From Armillaria gallica (lineage: Eukaryota; Basidiomycota; Agaricomycetes; Agaricales; Physalacriaceae): DNA of 64,000 nt. Position numbers and translations under genes: made by a program. Below, one piece after another: positions 44,639 to 55,920 of the stretch. The stretch's first letter is position 1. Each line of letters starts with the position of its first letter. The DNA is taken from the NCBI GenBank assembly GCA_037576215.1, contig JBANDB010000003.1, positions 4,774,001 through 4,838,000 on the forward strand. The letters are read 5' to 3'. A model generated the notes under the pieces. That model searched no databases. It was not told where the DNA came from and saw only the letters and a list, made by a program, of their open reading frames with translations.

Positions 44639-45544
44639 TTATAATCCGACGGGGCAGAGTAAAGCGTGGTATAACCGTATCTCTTCCTCCGTCAACTTGC
44701 AGTACAACTCTATTCCTACCTCGACACCCATTTCACGCAACATTACCGCCAGTCGAAGCCCAGAACGGATATGGATCGCGATATGCACATGGCGGGGGGA
44801 AGAGACGCGCAAATTTGTCTCCCACCAATCGACGGCGTGCTGATCGGGAAGATCGATGGACAACTGGACGAGGTTGCCCAGGTCGAGCAGCCCGCCTGGG
44901 TGGCAGTTGCGCAACACGAGCTGCTGGAGGTCGTCGGCAGTGTCGAGGATGTCACGGACGTCGGCGGCTGAAGCGTTGACGAGCTGGAGTCGGCGGGCAC
45001 TTATAGCGAGACCGATAACCCAGCGAGCACTGCCCTTGAGCTCGACGCGCACACAGTCTATTTTCGGAACTTCCTTTGGCTCTTGCCAGTACCTAAACTG
45101 CATGTAGCAGTCGACGTGGAGGGTGGTGAGACGCGGGAAGCGGGCGAGAAAGGCGTAGAGGAGGGCGGGGTCGCGGATGAAGATGGATGTGCCGGTGAGG
45201 GATATCGTGTGCACGCCCTTCAGCGAGTCGAGGAAAGGGTCAGAGGCGTACAGGATGGCGGTGAAGGAGGCTTGCTCGACGCTGGGCAGTTCGATCGGGA
45301 CGCCGACATGTCCGCTGAGGCATATCGACCGGATACACGCCCTGGGAACGCCCTCCAGCTTTCTCCGCGAGCCAACATCGACGTGCCTGAAGAGATGGGT
45401 GCGCGTTCTGGGTAAAAAGGAGCGCGAGACTTGGGAGCAAGCGACGAGGTCAGGCTTGTCGAGATGGTCGATGATTTCATCGACGAGTTCTTGTGCGAGT
45501 CGATCCATGGCTTGGTCGTGCGAGGAACCTATGGTTTTATACAT
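44639..45544 (-). CDS. F-box protein, copy 2 of family beside MFS gene
   Basis: Single exon, 301 aa, close to copy 1 at 38459. It keeps the F-box (MDRLAQELVDEIIDHLDKPD, ACSQVSRSFLP) and the complete leucine-rich part. Changes relative to copy 1 are scattered substitutions without gaps, so selection may still act. The upstream MFS remnant is much more decayed than the one near copy 1. Confidence 0.72.
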   Translation of the reverse strand: MYKTIGSSHDQAMDRLAQELVDEIIDHLDKPDLVACSQVSRSFLPRTRTHLFRHVDVGSRRKLEGVPRACIRSICLSGHVGVPIELPSVEQASFTAILYASDPFLDSLKGVHTISLTGTSIFIRDPALLYAFLARFPRLTTLHVDCYMQFRYWQEPKEVPKIDCVRVELKGSARWVIGLAISARRLQLVNASAADVRDILDTADDLQQLVLRNCHPGGLLDLGNLVQLSIDLPDQHAVDWWETNLRVSSPRHVHIAIHIRSGLRLAVMLREMGVEVGIELYCKLTEEEIRLYHALLCPVGL

Positions 45545-45555
45545 CAAATGGGGCT

Positions 45556-45935
45556 ACTAATACAAATAACGGAATCCTCTTCGTCTCTCCATGGCCTGCT
45601 CGAACGATATCCCCTCCAGTCAAGCTGCTTCTTCCACTGGATTCGCATCAATCTCGAGTCTGGCTTCCTTGTCAAGTCTCTGGTTCTCCCTTACGAGATT
45701 CTGTCTGATCCCTTTTAGAGAGCACCTTACTGAATACAAGTACAGCAAGCGAAATAGCCATCGACTGGTCGTATTCGGGTCCCATCGTACAAAAAGTCAG
45801 GACCCGTCGGCTGCAAAAGGGATGCACACACAGGTTACCCAAGGTTCTGATTCCGTTTACTATACAATCGCTGCAGCTCTCTTTGCTGGGAGGCGGACGA
45901 CGACGTTGGACACCCACACAAGCAGTGGTTTCCCT
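45556..45935 (-). pseudogene. MFS transporter remnant (second copy)
   Basis: Short pieces of the same MFS protein in different frames: VSNVVVRLPAKRAAAI near 45900, GPEYDQSMAISLAVLVFSK near 45760, then the last exon with frame breaks. Homology to the 39.4-kb copy ends near 45935, where unrelated sequence starts. Confidence 0.65.
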
Positions 45936-47084
45936 TCCGACTGGATTCTTACAACCCTGTTCGTCGACTTTGTGAACTTTCCTCGTGTTCTTATGTTGAC
46001 TGTCCTGCAGGCCAAGCTACTCCACGGCGAGCAGTTCTTCAGTATCAAAGCATCGATCCCCACCAGCGGTGAACTCGTCACTAGAGTTCGGTCAGAATTA
46101 TCGTCATTGAAAATCTTCATCCAACTCAAGTTTCATTTTTGCCTACTTGAGGCCTTCTGCTATCAATGAACCCCGAGACAGACATACTGGAGCGCTCATA
46201 TTCGAGAATCAATCTACTGTCTTCATTCGTGGTTCTGGCGGCTTTGGTGGCAAGCGCGTTGGGAAGGGTAACAACGTCTTGTAAACTTGCCTTAATATGT
46301 CACTAAGAATACGCATTTTAGACCGAGGAGCAGCTACTGCGGCGAACGCGATACCAAAGCGAGCAACAGATGCTGTCTTGGAAGAGAAAACGATCCCTAC
46401 GCAGGCCACCTTATACCGGACCGTCGCATGATCTATGCCGTTTGTCAATTCGGCTTATTCAGGAAATTTCTAGATTGAGTGGCGAGACTAACCCATTGCA
46501 CGTCGGTAGCTACCACTATATCTTTGAAAAGATTCATTTCACTGATCACCTCAGATTCTTCCTGAAATCGCTGCGATTAGTGGATTCTACAGGCCGATCT
46601 TGCATGAGCTTTTCTCAATGGGCATATCTGGCAAACATGTATTCCAGACGTTCGGTCTTTTCAAAGACTCGATTTGCAGGCGTCTTTACCCAGGCGAAAC
46701 ACTAGTGGGGTTCAAAGGAGGGACCCAAACTCGTATTCTGTAAGTCGTACATGACGGCTACTACCCGACTATCATACTCATGTGGCTTCAGTAACCAGGG
46801 TGAAAGAAAGAGACAGTGTTGTCCTTGCCTCTGCTGGTGTAACACTAGTGCGCAATTCAGAGAGCGCGAAGTTATGGTTTTGATGCACGACGATGTTATG
46901 TGCGGATCACCCAACGCGAAAATTCCTTATTAGAGAACGAATGTACAGGGATATTACAGAATGCAGTGAACGTAAGGACTAGGAAAGTTATGCTAAAAAG
47001 TGGTCCATTATGTCAACCCCATATTATCATTAAGAATAACGGCCAGTCCTGCGTTAAATAAACGGGTGTACACCAATCCAAATT
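45936..47084. other. no identified gene
   Basis: Open frames of up to 111 codons (46370-46705, plus strand) have no recognised domain. The region separates the MFS remnant from the CAX gene. Confidence 0.3.
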
Positions 47085-49476
47085 CTACTTAGGTATCTTT
47101 GAGAGGTCCAGGAAATATAGCAAATCAACTACATGTTGCGAAGAGGTCACCAGAAGGATTATTTCCTAGAGGACAGCTGTTCAGAGAAGGGGAAATGGAG
47201 AACGTTGAAAACATACCTGGATAGTACCAAAACGTAATGCAAAGGATTACATATAGACCTGTCGTTAGATATTCAATTGAAAGGAATATTCGTTGTCGAA
47301 ACAGGGGCGTACACATCAGAATCGTGCCCTGTAGCCAGAGTCAGCTAAAATTCAGTGATAGTGGGAATTGATACACGAACCTCTGCCCAGTTGGATTTCC
47401 CATCTTGCACGACATAGTTGACAGTTAGAACTGTGACCACAATAAGCTGAGCCGTCGCTTTCAATGGACTCAAAAGATCCATACCTGCAAGAAAAATGGC
47501 TACAGTTTCGTAGGAGTCGAATAGTAATGTCAATGGTTTTCCCATAATCCACCCAAGAGTCACATTAAGGCTAAGAAATAGAATTAGCGGCAGACCATCT
47601 GTAAGGACCAGCTTCTCATGCTCACGGGATCACGAAGAGGGACATTTGCTAGAGAAAATCATCAGCTGGCTATCTATGAAGAAGAGAAGTACCGCTCACG
47701 ATACTTGACCCAACAGCGATGTTCATACTGAGATTGGGCTTCCCTGTTGCTGAGGTTGTGACGATCGTGACACCGTCGGAAAAATGGCAGAGGATTGGAA
47801 GAAGAATCACTCCAACAAACTCTTTACTGATCGCACTATTGTTCGTCATGCCATCGATTAAGTCTACTAGCCACACAGTAGTAACTGTGACCAGCTACTA
47901 TATGCCTCAGCGCAGCTCAGGAGCAGTTTAAAATGAAGCAGACTTACCACAGTGACAACGGTGAGCAGCCCGACGGTGACCCATACATCCAATTCGGGTT
48001 GCTCGGCCTCTTCCTCCTTCGAATTTGCAGACCCACTTTCAGCATCATAGTTATCTTCTGTGCTGGTTGCGGAGGGAACCGTGCCGATCCGATGCAGTGG
48101 AATTGCTGCCGGTTCAAGCTTGGGCTTCATTTCTTTGCTTTTGCCTGCATTCAATTGAGAGAAGAGCTGGAAAACCAAGGAGGAGATGTAAACTATTGCA
48201 GAATTTAGTCTTCTCCGAGATTTAGAAACAGATACACTTACTCAATAAGAGTATGATTGAGGTCTAAAGGACGTCAACATAAAGTTGGTGAAGGCACTGG
48301 AAGACTTACCCCACGGCTAACATTCAGAATGTCAGAGGTTTCGTCATTCTGAGTATTACCGACTACCGAGAAGTGGAAAGCTGTAGGTAAAAGGACAGCA
48401 ATGACGCTGATGGCAAGCAGAGAAGAATCAAGCTGGGTAGCCACTGATCATGAAATCAGATTGACGCCATGAGAACCTAGGATTGCCAAGAGATGATCTA
48501 CATACTTTTTTCAAGTTCTTGTTCTTCGATCTTGATTCCTCCCGCGAAGAAACACGTGCCGAGAACCAAAACTTCATAGGATAAGATAACCGCCATGATG
48601 AACAAATAGGCGCTTACGAAGGTTACCGAGGTTAGAACCAATCACTACAGAAAACAAGCATTAGCACTCAGCACCTTCTCCCAGATCGCATTATAGAACA
48701 TAGCTGCAATGGGCAAAAGCGGAGACGTGAAGCCATGGACTTATATGTTGACTGCACGATTTGAAGATCACATTTCACAAGTGATATTATCTGAAGTAAG
48801 TAACCGAGTCAGGGAATGATCGGTAAGAATTCCTCGGGGACCTACAGCGATAATCAGTTCCACCCTGGGTGATATAATTTTCGTTAGTGGTTTATGATAA
48901 TCATTGCATCAGTCACATACGCGTTTCCCTGAAAAAGAAAGTTCTGAGAAGCGCAGATGAAGCGGTATATGACTAGCACCTACGAGAGTAGCATTCAAAA
49001 GGCCCGCTAGTGTCTGACCGACTCTTAAAGAGAGTTTATCGGTGGCGAAGGCCAGAAGCTAAATCGTACGGAAAAGATCTCGCGTCCTGATTTACGACTA
49101 GTAGCCAGATCAACGTTACCTTGGCCAGGGGTATAATAGCAAGAAATGAACCTGGAATGCTGTTCTGAACATTCTACACCACGGTGATAACAGTTTGAAC
49201 GCACAAACAAAAATGACGGTGTCCTTCTCACCAGCGAAGGCGAAATGGAGAGCCCACTATGGTGGCATAAGAACGCTACATGATGAGTATTCTTAGACGA
49301 TGACGCACGGATACCGGGATGAATAGCAGGAGGATATTGAGCCCTGAAGATATGTCAGCGTAAATTTGAGGGTGGGCACGTTGGTTGCATGTCTGCGTAC
49401 ATGAGACCAACAATATCGATCTAAGACTTTGCCATACCCCTGGTGATGAACCAACTACTTTGTCCGGTTGGAGCAT
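47085..49476 (-). CDS. vacuolar Ca2+/H+ antiporter, CAX/VCX1 type, with altered second signature
   Basis: A gene with more than ten small exons. Pieces in order on the minus strand: SLRSILLVS joined to WLNILLLFIPVS (near 49420 and 49340), IIPLAK, LLAFATDKLSLRVGQTLAGL, the first signature GNA|VELIIA split by an intron (near 48930-48850), VIGSN, LVLGTCFFAGGIKIEEQELE, SLLAISVIAVLLPTAFHF, a cytosolic loop (47950-48178), then WLVDLIDGMTNNSAISKEFV, GKPLTLLFDSYET, LTVNYVVQDGKSNW and a final exon to the stop at 47085. CAX proteins load Ca2+ into the vacuole in exchange for protons. The second signature, normally GNAAEH, reads CHFSDG here. Upstream N-terminal exons to about 49660 are possible. Exact exon ends were not all fixed. 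Confidence 0.72.
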
Positions 49477-49849
49477 TACAGTTGTGAGAAAGTCGAAGGG
49501 CGTGAGGTGGTCCTGTTCACGGTGCCTCCTGTTGCTTTCCGATTTCGAAAGGCAGGAGAACGCTGCGTAGTAGGAGATGTAGTTACCAGAGGTGTGTTTG
49601 CCTCCGCATTAGATTCTGAGCTGATATTTGTATGGGTATTATTCGACACTGCTTTGTGCTCGGAGCTATTGGGTGACTGGAAAATATTGTTGTTATCTGC
49701 GGCGAGTCATTTAGAAAAGATTGTCATGCAGCACCACACACCCATGTGCAAAGCTGTAACGGAAGAGGGAAGGCTGCGAAAGGAAGGTGGGTGCTGTCAG
49801 TGGAAGCTGCTGTTTTGTTTTATATAAAGCTGTCAATAGTTGTGACCAA

Positions 49850-50179
49850 TATGGGAATCTAGGTCGGAACTCAGAATTGCTATGTTGATTTCCCACGTGT
49901 ATAGCAACGACACTCGTTCGTGTCAGCCGCGTGCTCCCCCATAGCACTAAATATAGGCTTTCCCAATTCCCATTCCTTCCCATTCTTGCTCCAATCGCTT
50001 GATCAAGATCGCATGAACGTTATTAACACCACCGCTACCATCATTTCCGATAAAAAGTACTTTCTTAGGCTCTCCACCCGCATTTCAATGGCAAATTCAT
50101 TACTATTCATCCAGGCACTCCTGTATACGGCTTGTAAGGTACAGATTCCTTGAGCTGTTTATCGTCGAAGTCAAACCCG
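49850..50179. repeat. 3' flank shared with 31990-32430
   Basis: Downstream flank of the F-box/LRR pseudogene. The same sequence occurs at 32.0-32.4 kb, showing that the gene end was copied with its flank. Confidence 0.55.
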
Positions 50180-51846
50180 TCAACCCTGATATGCAAAAGA
50201 AACAACGCCGTGCAGCCCATCTTCCCGCCCGAGCATTCCGTAACCGTGCAGGATCTATCAAATTTCCAAGTCAACGGGGCTCGACAAACAGGCGCCAATT
50301 AACGTACCTTCATTTTCCTTGCGTGCCATCCAACACCACTACTCACATTTCCATTCGCTTCTGATAACCTCTCACGGGTGCTTGGCTCCAAATCTCTTCT
50401 TAGCTGATTCTCTCGAGATTGTGCTACCTAGCCGGATGCAGTATCCACATACCATCCTCTTCCACCCTTGCTGCGCACAGTTCTCCAACTGCCCGCTCCA
50501 GCTCCGAACTCGCATAGCATTGCCGTCGACAGCTCGACAACTCTAAGTCGAGTCGGCGGTAGCCTCGATAAGGAAGGCTCTGAGGCTAAAAGAAAAATGC
50601 AGATAACACAAAGGCCGGATTATATAGGAGTGGAGGGCTATGCATGACCGGCGAGACGATCCTCGAGGAGCGCCATTCTCCCCTGATCCCGGTCTCATAC
50701 CACAGTCTAATTCTGGTGATGTGCCAATCAGTGTTAGCACTTCGACATTGTTAGCCTTTGCTTGCAAAAAGTTTGCGATTGCGTCGAGACAAAGGTCAGG
50801 AATATGTGATATGCCGGATGAGCGTGATTTCGGAAGGAAACACAGGCTTGGAGAATCTCCTCGTCGATCGGCGCGTTCGATAAATCAAGGTACAGGAGTT
50901 CCCCGCTTACGAAACAAGGAGCGAAGGAGACGACGGGCTTCAGCTCCTCATAGGAGAGGGGGCAGCCAAACGTCGCGTCACCATATAAGTTTAGCTCTGA
51001 GATTCTAGCGCTGACGGGGGACTCGACGAGGAAAGTTTTGATACTTTCTCCGGTCAGCTGTACACACCGTGCGAGAGCGAGGCAGTTCAAACGCACAGTA
51101 GACGACCTTCCCAACTCCGCCAATAGTTCTGGAGTGACGCGAGTGCCGGAAGGTCCAAATGGGTAAGCGAAGACAAGGCAAGGGCAAATGGTGTCAGGAT
51201 GTCGGGTAAAATTGATTCAACCCCATGCAGACCGGGTCGTTGAAGACCAGGGAAAGTCATCTGATCTTCGGAATGTGATCGTCTGGAAGTATTACCCCCA
51301 TTCTCAGACTCGGTGTCGTTTTGAATTATGTGGCGCGTTACAAAGTCCGTGAGAGTCTTGACAAGAACCACACTGACAGATCTTCACGGTCTCGAGTTTA
51401 AACGTTGGCGCCGCCGTTCTCTGTCTTCGTCGACGACGTCATGGGTATCGGTGAGGGCGCGACCACGAGGATTCCGACCACGGCCTCGGGAAGGAGCCCC
51501 ACGAAGGAACAGTTCGTTTAGAACTGCGAGGTCAGCGCGCCCAGGTTTGGCATTTCCTTTGAGCAGGTGATCAGTTATGCTGGGTAATTATCTGAAATAC
51601 CGTGACATCGCTTACTTTGAGCACAGCTTCAACACGGTCCCCCGTTACGAAGCGACTATTTACACCCTCCTCGACAGACCTGCGCATGCCGATTGTACAG
51701 AAATGGTTGAAATCTAGATACCGTATAAAGCGACCAGGAGGCGTGTCTTGAGGTGTCGGTACTGCGTAACAGACTATGAGAACAATGGACATGAGACATA
51801 GCAAAAAAGACAAACTGTATACGGCCGGATCCTGGCGCTCCATCAC
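50180..51846 (-). pseudogene. F-box/LRR protein (YNL311C/SKP2-like family), decayed
   Basis: Fragments in family order: PGRFIRYLDFNHFCTIGMRR, EEGVNSRFVTGDRVEAVLK, VLNELFLRGAPSRGRGR, LTDFVTRHIIQNDTE, ILTPFALALSSLTHLDL, then after a 1-nt frame loss near 51155 SGTRVTPELLAELG, LNCLALARCVQLTGESIK, VEVLTLIGTSPELDCG, and the C-terminal MLGREDGLHGVVSFAYQG ending at 50180. A TAG at 50428-50430 replaces a Trp codon. Intact members are SCF adaptors with leucine-rich repeats common in mushrooms. Two disabling changes make this a pseudogene, unless the single-base loss is a sequencing error. Confidence 0.7.
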
Positions 51847-53100
51847 ATCCTGAATAGTAGTGCTGATGGAACGAACAACCTCTCAGCGCGCTGGATTTTT
51901 GATCTTGTGTTTCTGAAACGTCGAAGACCGGGCTCCCGGAGACGACAAGTCAGGCGAAATGACATCCTCGTGGTGTGTGAATAGAATAGAATATGGACCC
52001 TGGTGATACAGCCCTGATATGCAAAAGTAATAGTGTTGTACAGCCCATGGACCCGTCCGAGCACTCTGTATCCGTGAGGGATATTAAAACAGTCTTTGAG
52101 GGCTGCTGCATTCGTATGGCATGATCGAACCTAATGTGAATCTGGATTTCGGCCAGAGCAGAGCAGGGAAGAACAGCGCACTAGATATATGTTAAGCATT
52201 ATTAGAAATGAGCAACGATGCCACTTGCAAGAACAAGACACCTCCACGGGAGAAGTATGCATCCGTGGAGATAGAATTTTTCAGACAGATGGAGCCAATA
52301 ATAATGCCTTGGAACGGGAATGAACTGTAGAGATTTTATGAGCAACTACTTTCGAACTTTTTATCGTCGCTTGCAAGAGATCCAAGATCGTGATCGTATT
52401 TCATCTCAGGATCTGTATTTGGCATATCCATGACTGCTCTGTTCTGCATCGGCAACGAGGCCAAGTGGGCGGGACCCAATCATGCATACTCTGAAATGGT
52501 CCTCGCGAACGCTCTCCTTGCACAACTGAACTGCCCAACACGTTTCGGTTGAAAGGCCTTGTCCGATCTGGAGATCCCGGAATCGGAGGGGTTTGCAAAT
52601 TCCTCCACAGTCCGGAGCCCATCAGAAGAAAATCTGTAGTACCTTGACGATCAGGTTCGTAACCCAGATTGCAAAGCCGTAGTAGACTATCTGTGATGCG
52701 GTTAACATTGAGATGCACGTCAGGTCAACGAAAGATATTTACTGTCGAATAGTTTACACGGACTCCCCGATTTGATACAGTAGCGACAATTGTCATTTCT
52801 GCAATATCAGTCGCAATACGAAGCGCGCAGAGGAATTTCAGAGCAGTGGACGGATCAAACCCGCGGTAGAGCTGAAAACAAAACATCTTCTGCCGGATCG
52901 ACTGGGAAATAAAGATCGTTTAAGCAAGAAGACGAACACATCACGACTCCTTCGAAACCTAATAGAATGTCGCGAGTATGGGAATGTCTTGTAGCCTGGA
53001 TAGCTTCCACGATTTCCAAAGGATTCAGAGTCGAACGTAGAGTTGCCTGATACGAGGCGGTGGTGCCGAGTCCAACGACATGTAAGTTCTCAAACATGAC
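51847..53100 (-). other. gene fragments, including a second F-box/LRR C-terminus
   Basis: Near 52010-52064 the minus strand encodes LGRVHGLYNTITFAYQG, a second C-terminus of the family at 50.2 kb. Upstream frames (52401-52718 and 52855-53097) are protein-like (NRITDSLLRLCNLGYEPDRQ; PLEIVEAIQATRHSHTRDIL) but were not identified. Probably a decayed gene. Confidence 0.35.
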
Positions 53101-54644
53101 ACCTAGATTTGAGGTTCGCTTTAGGTTCGCTCTTTCATGCCTAAGAGAAAATTAGTGAATACAGCTCCACGCCCAAGGAGACATCAGCATACCGTTCGGC
53201 TGCTTGTTGGCCTTAAGTCTTGAAAGTGGGGAGAAGAAACATATGCCCCCCAATGTCGTGGGCCCTGAGGTGGTCGTACGGCCAGTAAAGGTGGTGGAGC
53301 GGCTAGGAAAGAGGGATAAAGATCGTCGTTGTCGATGATGACTAAAAAACCATAATCTCCATGTCGAAAACGAGATATGCATAGACCTGATGATAATTGG
53401 GGGGGCTTGGAACTGGCGGTAGGTCCCAATATTGGTTTTGGACAGGGTGGCAGCAGTGACGTCGCTATCGAGATCGTGCCCTTTGTTGGTGAATAGACAC
53501 CTGAAAATGTCCCACTACGCTTTGCTCTCCCGTCCGTCCTACACCTCGCCAGCTCTTCGTCCGCCATCTGGTCCGCAGTGCCATCGTCCTGTACTCCAGT
53601 GGCCCGAACGGGGCTCCTTGGCCTCTCTGCACATTGTCGCTAATGTCGTCGCCACTGCCAAGCTCCCAGGCGAGCTTCCGCATAACTCCACGATCCAGAC
53701 AGTCCCGATCTTCAATCCTCTTGGACATTCATCGTTGATCCCTCAAGTCGTAGTATGCAGCGTAAGTGGTTGGAGGGGATGGGTAGCAGGACGGGCGCAC
53801 GAATCGGCAATGGGAGGTAGTGGACATCGTGGGGTGTGGCGGTGGGGTGTAGATGTGCAATACTTCACAACCCAGCACAGCCCTCCTCCCAAACGAACTC
53901 TCACGATCCCATGCACATCGTCTTCATCGCGATTTTTGCCATTGAGCTCCTACCCCTCCGCAGGATCCAGATGGCGTCCGATACTCAATACTCATGCGCC
54001 GGCGTCATTGGCGCGTAACATTGTTATGATGCATGGCGATTGTCACCGATCAGCGAGTGGATGATTAAGAGGGATGCATTGGGCCGGTAACGACGGGGTT
54101 CTCTATGGGGATACGGAACGCCTTGGTAGAGTTTTGGTGGGTTATAACATTGCTTGCAGGATGTGCAGCCTCATTGGAGGGCTTACGCGCATGGTGATGG
54201 ATATCCTGATGGCCCTTGGCCTTCTGAAATACATCGATAAACTCTAAATCACACAAGTGAGAATGAAGAAACCTTACTTTGACTTGGTGAGCGGGCTGAT
54301 TCGCTAGACAGAAGGGACAGCAGCAATCCCGGATTTACGGTATTGATTTCTTTGTTTCATTACTTCGCTTGTTAGTCTTCTTGATAGTGTAGCAGCCGTC
54401 ATGTACAGTGAGCGCAAGGGCGGGAGGAATGGGCGCAGCAACTGGCAAGACGCATGCTGAGTTATGTATGTAAACAAATCGCCCGGTTTGGACACGTGTC
54501 TAAGCTACCTCCCTTCCGACCAAGTAGGTATTGATAATATGAAACAAAATAAAGAGTTTTATCATATCAGTAAACGGAAAGAAGGAATACAATTATTACA
54601 GTGGCTATAGAACGATACAACGAAGAGAAGGACGGGGTACCCGG
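53101..54644. other. no convincing gene; possible ORF at 53432-54064 (plus)
   Basis: The 210-codon plus-strand frame is GC-rich and contains LPHNSTIQTVPIFNPLGHSS, but no domain or confirmed splice structure. The spacer repeat also seen at 44.2-44.6 kb occupies 54390-54560. Confidence 0.25.
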
Positions 54645-55200
54645 TTACAATTTGACGGGGCAGAGTAAAGTGTGGTATAGCCGTATCTCTTCCTCTGTCA
54701 ACTTGCAGTACGACTCTATTCCTACCTCGACGGCCATTTCACGCAACATCGCCGCCAGCCGAAGTCCCGAACGGATATGGACCGCGATATGCATACGGCG
54801 CGGGGAAGAGATGCGCAAGTTCATCTCCCACCAATCGACGGCGTGCTGATTGGGAAGGGCGATAGACAGCTGGACGAGATTTCCAGGTCGAGCAGCCCGC
54901 CTGGGTGACACTTGCGCAACACGAGCTGCTGGAGGTCATCGGCAGCGTCGAGGATGTCACGGACATCGGCGGCTGAAGCGTTGACAAGCTCGAGTCGGCA
55001 GGCACTTTTGGCGAGAGATGACCCAGCGCGCACTGCCCTTGAGCTCGACGCGCAAAGAGTCTATCTCCGGGGCATTTCTTGGCTCTTTCCAGCACCTAAA
55101 CTGCATGTAGCAGTCGACGTCGAAGGTGGTGAGACGCGGGAAGCGGGCGGGAAAGGCCCTCTAGCTTTCTTCGTGAGTCAACAAGGACGTGCCGGAAGAG
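54645..55200 (-). pseudogene. F-box protein, copy 3 (broken)
   Basis: Matches copies 1 and 2 over the leucine-rich part and the C-terminal LYHTLLCPVKL, but it has frame breaks near 54885 and 55015 and an internal deletion around 55155 that removes most of the N-terminal half. The F-box itself is lost. Confidence 0.72.
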
Positions 55201-55261
55201 ATGGGCGCATGTCCTGGGTAGAAAGGAGCAGGAGACGAGGGGGGAACCCTGCATCTCATCA

Positions 55262-55920
55262 CTTTCCATACGCCACTGCTACTATGCACCTGTATAGCCA
55301 CACGCCATCAGGAAGAGCGATACATACCGCGCTCCGGTGTGCATCGTGGACAATCCCATGATGAACCCGACGATCACGCCCCACCACCACCCAGATATAT
55401 GGAAGAACCGCTCCCTAGTCCGGTCTGCATGCCACGCGTTCAGACAACATACAATCGCAGAAAACACCCACGGCGCTCTGCAAACCGTCAGTAGCCTTCA
55501 AGTTGTCGATGCATACCAGAGAACGCTTACGCACAGAGCAACAACGAAACCGCAGTCGAGAACCCCAGCGTTTCCGTCGACCTGCTCATCGTCAGTCGTA
55601 TAGTACGACAGTGGGATAGTACACGGACGTCGGGAAAAAGTTAACAAAACCCAGTCCGAGCAGCTGTGCCGCGTTCATGATCGACAACACCTATACAGTG
55701 GGTCATTGAGCGCCGGCTTCAATCCATGCAGCGGGCGATCCTCTTTGTTATCCTTATCCGCTTCGCCCGTGTCTTCTGCGATGTAGGCGTGCGAGAGTCG
55801 CTGTTCTTGGGGAGACATCCAGCGCGCGTTGTGCGGGTAGTTAGGGAGCAGCCACATGCTCATCACGCCGATGCAGACAGTGATGGATCCCTCGATGTAG
55901 AAAAGCCTGCGCAATGTCAG
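55262..55920 (-). pseudogene. MFS transporter fragment (third copy)
   Basis: Contains FYIEGSITVCIGVMSMWLLP, YPHNARWMSPQEQRLSHAYI and HISGWWWGVIVGFIMGLSTM. It reaches further toward the N-terminus than the 39.4-kb copy but lacks the C-terminal exons. At about 55920 it joins abruptly to PRMT5 sequence. Confidence 0.7.
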
